44,308 nt of DNA from an uncultured Oscillospiraceae bacterium (GCA_905234425.1 CAJOHR010000025.1:1-44308), one strand, 5' to 3'; shown: positions 25,410 through 33,844, counted from the first letter of the stretch. Translations and numbers: made by a program. The notes: a model not told the origin generated them from the letters alone.

Positions 25410-25458
25410 TTCTCAAATTCCCAACCATGTTATCAATACATGCACTGTACAGAAAAGT

Positions 25459-25484
25459 CCCCGGACCGCCTTTGCGGTCCGGGG
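25459..25484 (-). terminator. Terminator after gene C
   Basis: A perfect 11-bp GC-rich stem (25459-25469 with 25474-25484) followed on the minus strand by ACTTTT. It separates the two NTF2 modules. Confidence 0.8.
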
Positions 25485-25491
25485 AAATGGG

Positions 25492-27003
25492 TCACTTGGT
25501 CTGGTCGCCCACCTTGCGCTCGTCGCAGAAGGCGGCGATGCAGGTGAAGAGCTCGTCGCCCTGAGGCTTCATGTTGATGGACTTGCACTTGCCGCAGTAG
25601 CTGTAGGCAAGGCTGGCCTTCAGGGGGAACTGGCCGCTGGAGGTGATGTACACGTGCTTGTCCGGGGAAACCTCGGGCAGGACCTCGTCCGCCATACGGT
25701 CCGTGTCGTAGTTGTGGGGGCCGTTGGTGGAGGGCTTGGTGGGATCATCCGCCTGGCAGTCGATATAGACGTTGTCGCCCTGCTCGGTGACGGTGAACTT
25801 GATCTGACCCTTGGGGTTGTCCTTGCCCAGAGGCAGAGCCAGCACCGGGAAGTCCTTGCCGATGGCGGGGATGGAGTACATGGCGTCCTCCGGCCAGGCT
25901 GCGCAGGCCATGGCGCCGATGACGGCCTCATTGCCCACGCCGGTGATCACGTGCATGGCGCCCTTCTTGACCTTGCCGCTGGCATAGGTCACGGCGTTCC
26001 GCAAATAGGTGGCGTTCCAGTGATCCTTGGCAGGCCCTCCGGGGCCTCCGGGACCGCCGGGACCTCCAGGACCGCCCTGAGGCGCACCGCCGCCGGGTGC
26101 TCCGCCCTGAGGCGCGCCGCCGCCGGGTGCTCCGCCGGGACCGCCCATCATGGGCATCTGGATATCCACCGCACCCACGATCTTGCCGAACCGCTCAATG
26201 TTCAGGCTGACCTTCAGCTGAGCCTTCTTGGTGTAGGTGTTGTCGTCGTCCATGGTCTTGTAGGGGACCGGGAAGGGGACGGAGTTCTGAATCGTCTGAA
26301 CCGGGGTGTAGTCCGTGTGCAGGGGACCGCCGTCCTGGAGCCACAGGCCCGTACCGCTCTCCGGGGGATCCAGGAGCGGCTCTCTGGCTGCGCCGCCGGG
26401 AGGAGGACCGCCGGGGCCTGCTTGGGGATTGGCCAGCTGGTCATACTTGTTCTTCGCCGTGTTGGCGGTGTCGAAGGAGCCGCCCATGTCGGGGCAGACC
26501 TGCTCGTGGAGGTACTTCCACTCTCCGTCCTCAAAGATGAAGTCGGAGCCGTAGCGCTCCCACAGGGTCATGCAGCGCTGCTTCAGGTTGGCGTTCAGGG
26601 TGGAGAACAGCACGCCAGGGGTCAGGAAGGAGCCCCGGGCGGTGAGTCCGTCGTCGGCCACCTCCACGATGTCCGTGGCCAGAGTGTGCATGGCCAGCTC
26701 CCGGCAGGCCCGGGCGTCAAAGTGGCCGATCTCCGGGAGGATGTTCAGCATCTGCTGATAGCCCCGCTGGCCGCCGCAATTATAGGTGGTGACGTTGTTG
26801 TAGTAGACACTGTCATAGCCGCGCATCCGGCCGAAGGAGTGAGCCCAGGAGGTGTCGTCGCTGTGGGACCAGACCTGCCCCCATTCCTCGTCGCCGAAGC
26901 TCTTGGCGTGGAGGTAGGCGTGACGGGCGTGCAGAGACTCGGCGGCCTGGGCGCCCTCGGCGTTGTGGATACGCTGTTCCAAAGTCAGATAGGATTTTCT
27001 CAT
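25492..27003 (-). CDS. NTF2/SnoaL-like protein C with Gly/Pro-rich linkers and an extra C-terminal domain
   Basis: 503 residues, about 200 more than its paralogue F. Residues 1-190 are the NTF2/SnoaL-like part (ARHAYLHAKSFGDEEWGQVW; YGSDFIFEDGEWKYLHEQVC). A Gly/Pro stretch follows (about 195-204), then the PVPYKTMDDDNTY motif, a short beta segment, and a 42-residue Gly/Pro/Ala-rich tract (283-324) with units GAPGGGAPQG and GGP. Residues 325-503 form a domain I do not recognise, with HVITGVGNEAVIGAMACAAW and a possible metal site of Cys470, 473, 488 and 493. Third gene of the A-B-C operon, 12 bases after B, with AAGGAGG. Function unknown. Confidence 0.72.
   Translation of the reverse strand: MRKSYLTLEQRIHNAEGAQAAESLHARHAYLHAKSFGDEEWGQVWSHSDDTSWAHSFGRMRGYDSVYYNNVTTYNCGGQRGYQQMLNILPEIGHFDARACRELAMHTLATDIVEVADDGLTARGSFLTPGVLFSTLNANLKQRCMTLWERYGSDFIFEDGEWKYLHEQVCPDMGGSFDTANTAKNKYDQLANPQAGPGGPPPGGAAREPLLDPPESGTGLWLQDGGPLHTDYTPVQTIQNSVPFPVPYKTMDDDNTYTKKAQLKVSLNIERFGKIVGAVDIQMPMMGGPGGAPGGGAPQGGAPGGGAPQGGPGGPGGPGGPGGPAKDHWNATYLRNAVTYASGKVKKGAMHVITGVGNEAVIGAMACAAWPEDAMYSIPAIGKDFPVLALPLGKDNPKGQIKFTVTEQGDNVYIDCQADDPTKPSTNGPHNYDTDRMADEVLPEVSPDKHVYITSSGQFPLKASLAYSYCGKCKSINMKPQGDELFTCIAAFCDERKVGDQTK
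26032..26157 (-). repeat. Gly/Pro/Ala low-complexity tract in gene C
   Basis: Codes for residues 283-324 of gene C. Two copies of a 10-residue unit GAPGGGAPQG are followed by about five GGP triplets. Similar triplets occur in the flavodoxin gene at 33175-33282. Confidence 0.85.
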
Positions 27004-27015
27004 GGTTCCGCCTCC

Positions 27016-27753
27016 TTAACCTTCGTAATCGGGGTGTCCCTCGGGGCCGTAGCTGATCTCGTCGGTGAAGGTCTCATAGGGATCGTTCAGCGGCGGATAG
27101 TTGTCGCACCAGGTGTAAGAGGGATCATGGGCCAGCATGGGAATGGTGGGATCGCCGAAGTCGTTCTCATCCCGGCCGGTGCCCCGGATGTAAATAGACT
27201 GGAGCTCGCCCACGTCGTGGCCGGTCCGGACGGTGAAGTCCTGGGAGAACACCACATGCCAGATTTTCCAGCCGCCGGGCTCCTTGATGAAGTCGGCGCA
27301 AATCTTCTGGCAGTTCCAGTTGGTGTCGGCAGTGCCGCCGGCCTCAGGGTAGCAGTCCGCGCCGATGGAATACCAGGTGCCCTGGGCAGTCTGGCCGTCC
27401 TCCGCCACATAGACAAGGGGCGTGGAAAGGGGATGGAACAGGAAGCGGCCGTAGCCGGAGGGAGCGTCCGCCTTGCCGATGTCAGAAAGGGCCTTGGCCT
27501 CCAGCTCGTTGTAACGATCCACATAGTACTTTTTGATCTCGTCCATGCCCACGTAGTAGCCCCAGTTCCGGCCGTAGGAGGCCGTGGCCTGGTTCTCAGG
27601 CACCTGGACCCACAGGTCCTTCAGTTCGTCCTCCCGGCGGTTCGTTGCCTCATAGATGGTCCGGCGGCTCATGAGGTCCTTGACCTGCTCCACGTCCCAG
27701 ACCCGGATGATGCGCTCCTCGTTAGAACGGATGATCTTCTTTTTCTTTGCCAT
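27016..27753 (-). CDS. NTF2/SnoaL-like protein B (second gene of module 1)
   Basis: 245 residues beginning with a Lys-rich MAKKKKIIRSNEE. SnoaL-like features: KDLMSRRTIYEATNRREDEL, KDLWVQVPENQATASYGRNW, GYYVGMDEIKKYYVDRYNEL, and core strand CADFIKEPGGWKIWHVVFSQ. Paralogue of gene E. The tail shows NDPYETFTDEISYGPEG, the shared motif. Start ATG 27753 follows AAGGAGG that overlaps the stop of A, with 13 bases between the genes. Role unknown. Confidence 0.75.
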   Translation of the reverse strand: MAKKKKIIRSNEERIIRVWDVEQVKDLMSRRTIYEATNRREDELKDLWVQVPENQATASYGRNWGYYVGMDEIKKYYVDRYNELEAKALSDIGKADAPSGYGRFLFHPLSTPLVYVAEDGQTAQGTWYSIGADCYPEAGGTADTNWNCQKICADFIKEPGGWKIWHVVFSQDFTVRTGHDVGELQSIYIRGTGRDENDFGDPTIPMLAHDPSYTWCDNYPPLNDPYETFTDEISYGPEGHPDYEG

Positions 27754-27766
27754 GTTCAGCGCCTCC

Positions 27767-28495
27767 TTACATTCCGTAGCTGAAGGTCTCAGCAAAGGTG
27801 GTGTAGGGCTCGGGCAGCCTGGGCAGGACCGTGGCCTCCCGGGTGCCGGAGTAGCGGGCATGGAGCTCCGTCTTCACGGAGGGCTCCGGGGGCGTCAGGC
27901 CCCGCAGGGATTCGAATTCCGCAAGAGCTTCAAAGACCTTGGGCTCCTTGGCGCCCCAGTCGCTGCCGGCGGGGTTGTTGATGTCCTCCAGATACTGCAT
28001 GTGAAGGATCTTCCACGCGTCATTTTCGTAGACGAAGTCCACGGCCACGGTGCCCAGGATCCAGTTGGAGATGGGGCCTCGGGTGTCCACAGTGGTGTTG
28101 TAGCCGAAGAGGCAGCAGAAGGCCTTGGCGCTCTCGCCGTCCTCAGCCACCTCAATGACGTAGTTGGAGATGGATTTCAGCTCCATCAGGCCCACGCCGA
28201 AGATTTCCTCGTCGGACTTGTCCCCCAGCTTTTCGGGGAATCTGGCCTTCAGGCATGCCGCCACCTTAGCCGTATAACCGGGAAACCAGCCGTAATAGTT
28301 TTCCACAGCCTCCCGGCCGGCGTACCAGCCGTCGTTTACGCCGTAGCAGATGTCGTCCCGTTCGGACCACAGATCCGCCACAATGTCCGCTTCCTTTTTC
28401 AGAAGCAGATAGTGGACGTACTTGCCGAGCTGGTTTTTGACGTCCCGCCGGTCCTCCCAGCGTTCCACCAGATGTTCGATTTGCAGGTTTGTCAT
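27767..28495 (-). CDS. NTF2/SnoaL-like protein A (first gene of module 1)
   Basis: 242 residues, paralogue of D. Segments: VKNQLGKYVHYLLLKKEADI, VADLWSERDDICYGVNDGWY, YVIEVAEDGESAKAFCCLFG and core strand VDFVYENDAWKILHMQYLED; it ends PEPYTTFAETFSYGM. The length is well above the 130-170 residues of a minimal SnoaL domain, the excess lying in the C-terminal 70 residues. Start ATG 28495 follows AAGGAGG. It comes after SBP2 with a hairpin between, so transcription probably begins at the SBP2 promoter. Confidence 0.75.
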   Translation of the reverse strand: MTNLQIEHLVERWEDRRDVKNQLGKYVHYLLLKKEADIVADLWSERDDICYGVNDGWYAGREAVENYYGWFPGYTAKVAACLKARFPEKLGDKSDEEIFGVGLMELKSISNYVIEVAEDGESAKAFCCLFGYNTTVDTRGPISNWILGTVAVDFVYENDAWKILHMQYLEDINNPAGSDWGAKEPKVFEALAEFESLRGLTPPEPSVKTELHARYSGTREATVLPRLPEPYTTFAETFSYGM

Positions 28496-28522
28496 GGAAA
28501 AACCTCCTTGTTATATCAGGTT

Positions 28523-28554
28523 CTCCCCGGACGGACGAACGTGCGCCCGGGGAG
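28523..28554 (-). terminator. Intercistronic hairpin between SBP2 and the A-B-C module
   Basis: An 8-bp CTCCCCGG/CCGGGGAG stem with a 16-base loop. The T tract is weak, so partial termination or mRNA stabilisation of the SBP2 message is likely. Confidence 0.5.
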
Positions 28555-28559
28555 TAACG

Positions 28560-30386
28560 TTACTCCACGGTCTCCAGATACCGGTCGTAGGCGGCCTGGG
28601 CAGCATCCAGAGCCTCCTGGAGCCGCATGCCCTCGATCTCGGAGACGTACCTGGCGTAGGAATCCTCATTGAGAGGCTCCGCGCCGGTGACGAACTTCAG
28701 GGCCATCTCCGCCACACGGGTGGTGATGTCGGCCATGGCCAGGGAGACGGCCTCCGCCTCGCTGACGTTCATTTTGGCGCCGGAGGGCAGACCGGAGGTC
28801 TTTACCGTGGCCGGATCGTCGGCCTTGGCGATCCACTCGGTGTAGGCCCGGATCTGGAGCTCGTTGTACTCCATGTCGAACTTGTGCCGGTCATAGATGA
28901 AGCCGCCGCTGGTACACAGGAACACGCCGTTGGCCATCCGCAGAGAGGGGAGACCCAGGTCGTTGTTGGTGATGATGCCGCCCAGCACAGGCTTTCCGTT
29001 CTCGTCGTACTCGAAGGTCTCACCCTCGTAGCCGTAGTTGATGAACTGGGTCAGCTCCGGGTTGTACCAGATGTCGCACCAGCGCATGGCAAGCTCGATG
29101 TCATCGCAGCTCTCGGAAATGGAGAAGCCGCCGGAGCCGGCCACGGACTGGGTGGAGGCGATGTAGCCGCTGCGGGCCGCATCCCTGCCGGGCTGGGCCA
29201 TGAGGTTCAGCACCGCGTCGGGATTCACGTCGGCCAGCAGATCCTGATAGGTCTTGATGTAGCCCTGGTCGGAGAACCAGATGCCGGTCATCTCGCTGGC
29301 GATGATGTTCTGATCCGGCAGGTTCATGGTCTGAGAGGTGAAGTCGCGGTTAATGAGACCCTCGTCATACCAATCCCGGAACATGGAGAGGAAATCATAG
29401 TAGTCGTCGGAGATGGTGGCAAGCTCCACCTTGCCGGTCTCCAGGTTGACGATCATGTTGTTGGCGTCTGCTGTGGCGGAGATGCCGTAGCCGCCGGCCA
29501 TCATGCCCCAGGGAGACAGGACCTGATAGGGCATCACATAGGGATCTGTGGCGCCGAACTCGTTCCGGAAGGCCGCCATGACGTCATGCATCTCATCGTA
29601 GGTCTGGGGAATGTCCATGCCAACCTGGTCAAGCCAGTCCTGGCGGATCAGGAAGCCGCCGTCGGAGACCTCCTCGATGGGAAGCTGGAGGTTGGGGAAG
29701 TTCAGCACATGGCCGTCCAGGGTCAGAAGGTCGGCCTTGATCTCCGGAATGTCCTCCAGCACGCCCATGAAGTTGGGGGCGCAGTCGGCATACTCCAGAA
29801 TGTCCACGGCCACGCCGTCCTCCCAGGCCTGATCGGCGGTGTCGTAGTAGTTCAGGGCGTCGTTGATGATGTCGTCATAGTCGCCGGAGGCGATCATGAG
29901 CTGGAAGGTGGTGGTGGCGTCCATCATGGAGACCATGTCGAAGTCGATGTGGACGTTGTATACTTCCTCAAATGTCTGGTAGAGATAGCTCTTGTCGTTG
30001 GGGCTGTCCATAATGGCAGCCAGCGGAGGCGGCTGGGTGTAGAACATGGTGAGGGTGGCCTTTTCCTCCACAAGGGGCTCGATGGTGGACCAGTCAAAGT
30101 CCTTGTCGCCGGCCACAGGTCCCTCGGGAACTTCCGGCTCCTCGGCCTCCTCGGGCTCCGGGTTGCTGTCCTCGGCCTCCTCCTGGGGTTCCTCAGGCTC
30201 CTGGACCTCAGGCGCCTCGGCGGGCTCCTCCGGCTCCTCCGCCGAAGACGCCTCTGGCTCCGGGGCAGATGCCTGGACGGATGAGGCGGCGGCGCTTCCG
30301 GAATCGCCGGAGCCGCAGGCAGCCATAACGCCCAGCATCATGGCCAGAACCAGCAGAAGGCTCAGCAGTCTGACGTGCTTTTTCAT
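28560..30386 (-). CDS. SBP2: extracellular solute-binding lipoprotein
   Basis: 608 residues. Signal peptide with lipobox VMAAC and lipidated Cys24; then a very acidic Glu/Pro/Ser tether to about residue 95 (repeats of EEPEEP type). The binding domain has the family segment FQLMIASGDYDDIIN and a C-terminal LQEALDAAQAAYDRYLE. It acts on the outer face of the membrane. No ABC permease or ATPase accompanies it; the next genes in the direction of transcription are NTF2-like A, B and C. Start ATG 30386 follows AAAGGAAG and a consensus-like promoter. The ligand is unknown. Confidence 0.88.
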   Translation of the reverse strand: MKKHVRLLSLLLVLAMMLGVMAACGSGDSGSAAASSVQASAPEPEASSAEEPEEPAEAPEVQEPEEPQEEAEDSNPEPEEAEEPEVPEGPVAGDKDFDWSTIEPLVEEKATLTMFYTQPPPLAAIMDSPNDKSYLYQTFEEVYNVHIDFDMVSMMDATTTFQLMIASGDYDDIINDALNYYDTADQAWEDGVAVDILEYADCAPNFMGVLEDIPEIKADLLTLDGHVLNFPNLQLPIEEVSDGGFLIRQDWLDQVGMDIPQTYDEMHDVMAAFRNEFGATDPYVMPYQVLSPWGMMAGGYGISATADANNMIVNLETGKVELATISDDYYDFLSMFRDWYDEGLINRDFTSQTMNLPDQNIIASEMTGIWFSDQGYIKTYQDLLADVNPDAVLNLMAQPGRDAARSGYIASTQSVAGSGGFSISESCDDIELAMRWCDIWYNPELTQFINYGYEGETFEYDENGKPVLGGIITNNDLGLPSLRMANGVFLCTSGGFIYDRHKFDMEYNELQIRAYTEWIAKADDPATVKTSGLPSGAKMNVSEAEAVSLAMADITTRVAEMALKFVTGAEPLNEDSYARYVSEIEGMRLQEALDAAQAAYDRYLETVE

Positions 30387-30421
30387 ACGCGGTCTTCCTT
30401 TCTGTATAAAACTCTGACCGT

Positions 30422-30450
30422 ATTATAACACCCTTAAAATATCGGAACAA
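30422..30450 (-). promoter_or_regulatory. Promoter of SBP2
   Basis: On the minus strand, TTGTTC at 30450-30445, a 17-base spacer and TATAAT at 30427-30422. The 293-base gap to SBP3 holds this, the SBP3 promoter and otherwise only AT-rich sequence. Confidence 0.7.
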
Positions 30451-30613
30451 ATATCGAGAAATCATAAACCATAACTACAGGTTATCTGTACGATCCGTTA
30501 TTAAAAACTGTGAGATTTGCTGGTTTTTCCCAACACATCTTCAATCTGGAAAGGAGCACCCAAAACGGACGGAAATCAGCGCATAAATCGTACCAGGAGA
30601 CAGTTTTTCAACC

Positions 30614-30642
30614 TTGTGCCGCAGGCGGATCCCCGATACAAT
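30614..30642 (+). promoter_or_regulatory. Promoter of SBP3
   Basis: TTGTGC at 30614-30619, a 17-base spacer and TACAAT at 30637-30642, about 38 bases before the SBP3 start. Confidence 0.6.
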
Positions 30643-30679
30643 AGAATTGAGTATATCTACAGAAAAGGAGGAATCACGA

Positions 30680-32437
30680 ATGAAAATGAAATGGACCGCA
30701 ATGCTGCTGATCCTGGCCCTGGTGCTGGGGCTTCTGGTGGGCTGCGGCACCCAGACGGCGTCCGCGCCGGAGACTTCGGAGCCGCAGGCCGAATCCGCCG
30801 CCGCGTCTGTCGAGGAGCCCCAGGCGGAGCCGGCCCAGGAGGAGCCTGTGGCCGAGGAGCCCGAGGACGATCCGGGTGTGCCTGCCGATGCGGAGGAGCC
30901 GGAGGAGATCGAGGCCGGCCCGGACTATCGGGAGCCCCTGACCTATCCCATCGGGGACGGGAGCACGACCTTCACGATTCTCCACAATGAGCCGGCTCTG
31001 GGACCCATGACGGGGCAGATGAACATGAGCACCTACGGAGACTTTGAGGCGCTTGCTTTGGGCTGCGAGACCATCGGCTTCTCGCCGGAGTGGTATTCCC
31101 TCAGCGCTATGAACGGAGACACCCAGTTTAATCTTGTGGTTGCCTCCGGCGACTATCCCGACGTGTTCACAGCCATCGACCGCTACTACACCGGCGGCTT
31201 TGCCAAGGCCCTGGAGGACGAGGTCATCGTCACCATTGAGGAGGAGATGATGGCGGAGAACATGCCCGAGTACTGGAACATCCTGGAGGATGATCCGGAG
31301 CTTCGCCGGGCCGTCACCAACAACGAGGGCGAATTTGTGGCCTGGTATTCCGTCTTTGACCGGCCTCTCGTCAACGAGGGCTACTGGATCCGGCAGGACT
31401 GGCTGGATAAGCTGGGCATGGACGTGCCCACCACCATTGACGAGGTGAGCGACTTCGCGTACGCGGCCAAGTCTGAATTCGACCTGCCCTCCGTCCTGCT
31501 CATGTGCTCCGACCTTGCCACCCTGCTGGAGGGCTACAACCTGGGCATCACCGTGGCCACCGGCGCAGGCTTTGCCTATCACCGGGAGGGCGACAGCATT
31601 GTGGCGGACGTCACCTCGGAGCGCTATCACAGCTATGTGGAGCAGCTCCACCAGTGGTATGTGGACGGGATCGTGTCCCCCAACTTCTCCGAACTGAATT
31701 CCGGCAACTTCTCCGGTGATATGGAGCGGGAGCTGGGCGCGGGACGGACCGCCATCTGCAAGACCCTGGTTAACTCCCTGGACAACCTGGTGACCCTGGT
31801 TTCCGATCCGGGCTACGCCCTTTCGCCCTTCGTGGCCACCGTGGACGGCGGCAACATCCACACCGGCCAGGGAGAAAAGCAGTTTGACTCCTGCTCCATC
31901 TCCGGCGTCTGCGATTCGGAGCTCTATCCCCTGATCCTGGGCTGGATGAACTACTGGTATACCGAGGACGGCGCCATGCTTGCCGCCTACGGCATTCCCG
32001 GCGTGGACTACGACTACGACGAAAGCGGGGAGATCTACTATACCGACAACATCATGAACAACGAGTACGGCTACCCGCCCATGCTTTTCAGCCGGGCAAG
32101 ATGCTTCTCCGGCGCGTCCTTCGGCCTCATGCTCCAGGATCGGACCTGGCCTTTCTATACAGAAGCCCAGACCGACGCCATTGACCTTTGGACCGCCTCC
32201 ACGGACAATGAGGAGGCCGTTCCCGCGAGCATGAGCCTGACCATCGAAGAAAGCGAGATCCTGGCCCAGTATGCCCCGGATCTTGCCACCTACATCTCCG
32301 AGGAAATCCCCAAGTTCGTCACCGGCAGCCGGGATCTTGCCACATGGGACGACTTTATGACCACGGTGGAGGGCATGCACATCGAGGAACTCACGGCGCT
32401 CTATCAGGCGGCCTACGACCGGTATTTTGAAGATTAA
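30680..32437 (+). CDS. SBP3: extracellular solute-binding lipoprotein
   Basis: 585 residues. Signal peptide with lipobox LLVGC and Cys22, an acidic Glu/Ala/Pro tether to about residue 80, then the binding domain with TQFNLVVASGDYPDVF, SCSIS and WMNYWYTEDGAM. It ends ALYQAAYDRYFED, as the other SBPs do. Start ATG 30680 follows AAAAGGAGG. It is divergent from SBP2 and followed by the flavodoxin gene after 137 bases that hold a copy of repeat R1. The relic at 6700-6927 is its nearest relative in the window. No transporter partner is seen. Confidence 0.88.
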   Translation: MKMKWTAMLLILALVLGLLVGCGTQTASAPETSEPQAESAAASVEEPQAEPAQEEPVAEEPEDDPGVPADAEEPEEIEAGPDYREPLTYPIGDGSTTFTILHNEPALGPMTGQMNMSTYGDFEALALGCETIGFSPEWYSLSAMNGDTQFNLVVASGDYPDVFTAIDRYYTGGFAKALEDEVIVTIEEEMMAENMPEYWNILEDDPELRRAVTNNEGEFVAWYSVFDRPLVNEGYWIRQDWLDKLGMDVPTTIDEVSDFAYAAKSEFDLPSVLLMCSDLATLLEGYNLGITVATGAGFAYHREGDSIVADVTSERYHSYVEQLHQWYVDGIVSPNFSELNSGNFSGDMERELGAGRTAICKTLVNSLDNLVTLVSDPGYALSPFVATVDGGNIHTGQGEKQFDSCSISGVCDSELYPLILGWMNYWYTEDGAMLAAYGIPGVDYDYDESGEIYYTDNIMNNEYGYPPMLFSRARCFSGASFGLMLQDRTWPFYTEAQTDAIDLWTASTDNEEAVPASMSLTIEESEILAQYAPDLATYISEEIPKFVTGSRDLATWDDFMTTVEGMHIEELTALYQAAYDRYFED

Positions 32438-32444
32438 ACGTAAC

Positions 32445-32538
32445 TGTTCAGTCGCTCGTGTCATCCTGAGCGTAAGCGAAGGATCTTTACCTGAAATCGT
32501 GAATAATGCCAAGATTCTTCGTCACTTTGTTCCTCAGA
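32445..32538 (-). repeat. Intergenic hairpin repeat R1, copy 2
   Basis: Same element as 13571-13668 in the opposite orientation: TGTTCAGTCGCTCGTGTCAT, then CGTAAGCGAAGGATCTT, then AAGATTCTTCGTCACTTTG and TTCCTCAG. It fills most of the SBP3-flavodoxin gap and may attenuate transcription into the flavodoxin gene. Confidence 0.75.
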
Positions 32539-32574
32539 TACGATTAAACGAGCCATTATGAAGGAGGGCAAACC

Positions 32575-33738
32575 ATGATCGGTGTCTATCATATCGACGG
32601 AATCGACGCGAAGATCATCGCAAGAAACTATTATGACGGCACGGTCCATGTGTCATGGGAGAACGGGGAGGGCTTCGGCGTCGCCTCCAAGGTCCAGACA
32701 GCGGACAACAAGCTGTGCTTCACCCTGACAGAACCTGTCCAGGCGGATGTGGCGCTGGAGATCAGCGGCGACAGCTTTGCGGGAACCGTGAACGGCGCGG
32801 CTGTCTCCGGGTCCATCGCCTCCATTACCGACGCGGATGACAGGATCGAAAAGAGCACCATGAAGAAAAAGGCCCTGATCCTCTACGCCACCATCACCAA
32901 GAACACGGAGCGCATCGCCCATGCCTTTGCCGAGAGCTTCGAGAGCTACGGCTGGACCGTGGACCTGTTCCGGATCACCAACAAGACCGAATCCATGCCC
33001 TCGGATTACAACCAGTACGATGTGGTCTGCCTGGGCAGTCCTATCGTTGCGGGCAGCCCCCTGGTGTGCGTCCAGAAGCGGTTCTCCCCCGGCGGCGGCT
33101 CCTCTCTGGAGGAGGACGTGACCAAAAACGCCGAGGCTGGCCTGGGTTTCAATGCGGGCGGTGTGGGCCTCCGCGGTCCTGAGGGCCCCGGTGGTCCGGG
33201 AGGTCCCGGCGGTCCCGGCGGTCCGGGCGGTCCGGGAGGTCCCGGCGGACCCGGTGGTCCCGGCGGACCCGGCGGAATGCCCGATGACGGCGTCGTTCGC
33301 TGGGCGGGCGGACCTCCTGCCCACGGGATCTCCCATCCCCTGGGAATCATCTTCACCACCTATGGGGGCGGCTGCTCCGGTCCCGAGGAGGCGGCGGGCA
33401 CCCTGGCCCTTCTGAAGCTCTATCTGGAGCAGCGGAATGCCAAGGTCATCGGCACCTTTGCCTGCTGCGGCAAGGAGTTCGGCCCTGCCGGCATCGACGA
33501 CGGCGGCAGGCCCATGGTTATGGGTCCCGGCAAGCTGGAGCCTCCCGTCTATTATAAGGATGGAAACGGCAACTATCACGCCGGCTCCTTCTTCTTCCAC
33601 ACCCATATGAACTCCAAGCCCAGCGCTCGTGACATTATGAAGGCCAAGGCGCTGGTGGCAGACATTGTGGAGGACTACTTCTATTCCCACGACGGCATCC
33701 GCAAGGTGCTCTCGTCTCAGTACACGTCCATCAGTTGA
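32575..33738 (+). CDS. Flavodoxin-domain protein with N-terminal beta domain and collagen-like Gly/Pro tract
   Basis: 387 residues. Residues 1-95 are a beta-rich domain I do not recognise. From 98 a flavodoxin fold begins: LILYATITKNTERIA carries the FMN phosphate loop (T-x-T-x-N-T), YDVVCLGSPIVAGSPL (148-163) the second flavin loop, and LGIIFTTYGGGCSGPEEAAG with FACCGKEFGP the third strand and after. Between them, residues 201-236 are almost only Gly and Pro in GGP triplets, inserted in a loop of the fold. Probably a cytoplasmic electron carrier to the OYE enzymes (inference). Start ATG 32575 follows GAAGGAGG; an inner ATG at 32860 would give flavodoxin alone. A terminator follows. Confidence 0.8.
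   Translation: MIGVYHIDGIDAKIIARNYYDGTVHVSWENGEGFGVASKVQTADNKLCFTLTEPVQADVALEISGDSFAGTVNGAAVSGSIASITDADDRIEKSTMKKKALILYATITKNTERIAHAFAESFESYGWTVDLFRITNKTESMPSDYNQYDVVCLGSPIVAGSPLVCVQKRFSPGGGSSLEEDVTKNAEAGLGFNAGGVGLRGPEGPGGPGGPGGPGGPGGPGGPGGPGGPGGPGGMPDDGVVRWAGGPPAHGISHPLGIIFTTYGGGCSGPEEAAGTLALLKLYLEQRNAKVIGTFACCGKEFGPAGIDDGGRPMVMGPGKLEPPVYYKDGNGNYHAGSFFFHTHMNSKPSARDIMKAKALVADIVEDYFYSHDGIRKVLSSQYTSIS
33175..33282 (+). repeat. Collagen-like Gly-Gly-Pro codon repeat in the flavodoxin gene
   Basis: About ten in-frame 9-base units coding GGP. Codons vary synonymously between units (GGT/GGC/GGA and CCC/CCG), so it is not a pure recent slippage product. Confidence 0.9.
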
Positions 33739-33786
33739 TCAAAAACCAGGAATCCCCCTGCGCATGAAGCTGATGTGAAATCGAAA

Positions 33787-33830
33787 ACAGGCATGTGCGT
33801 TTCCAAGCTACGCACATGCCTGTATTTTTA
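33787..33830 (+). terminator. Rho-independent terminator after the flavodoxin gene
   Basis: A perfect 14-bp stem (33787-33800 with 33810-33823) followed by ATTTTTATT. Confidence 0.9.
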
Positions 33831-33844
33831 TTCCTGTTGGTAAC

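Noticed and set aside
22927-28495. Naming the NTF2-like genes baiE
   Set aside because: They are longer than BaiE, the Tyr/Asp active-site pair is not evident, and the rest of the bai operon is missing.
33175-33282. Short tandem DNA repeat considered as a CRISPR array or microsatellite
   Set aside because: Units are 9 bases, in frame, vary synonymously and have no spacers; it encodes a Gly-Gly-Pro tract.
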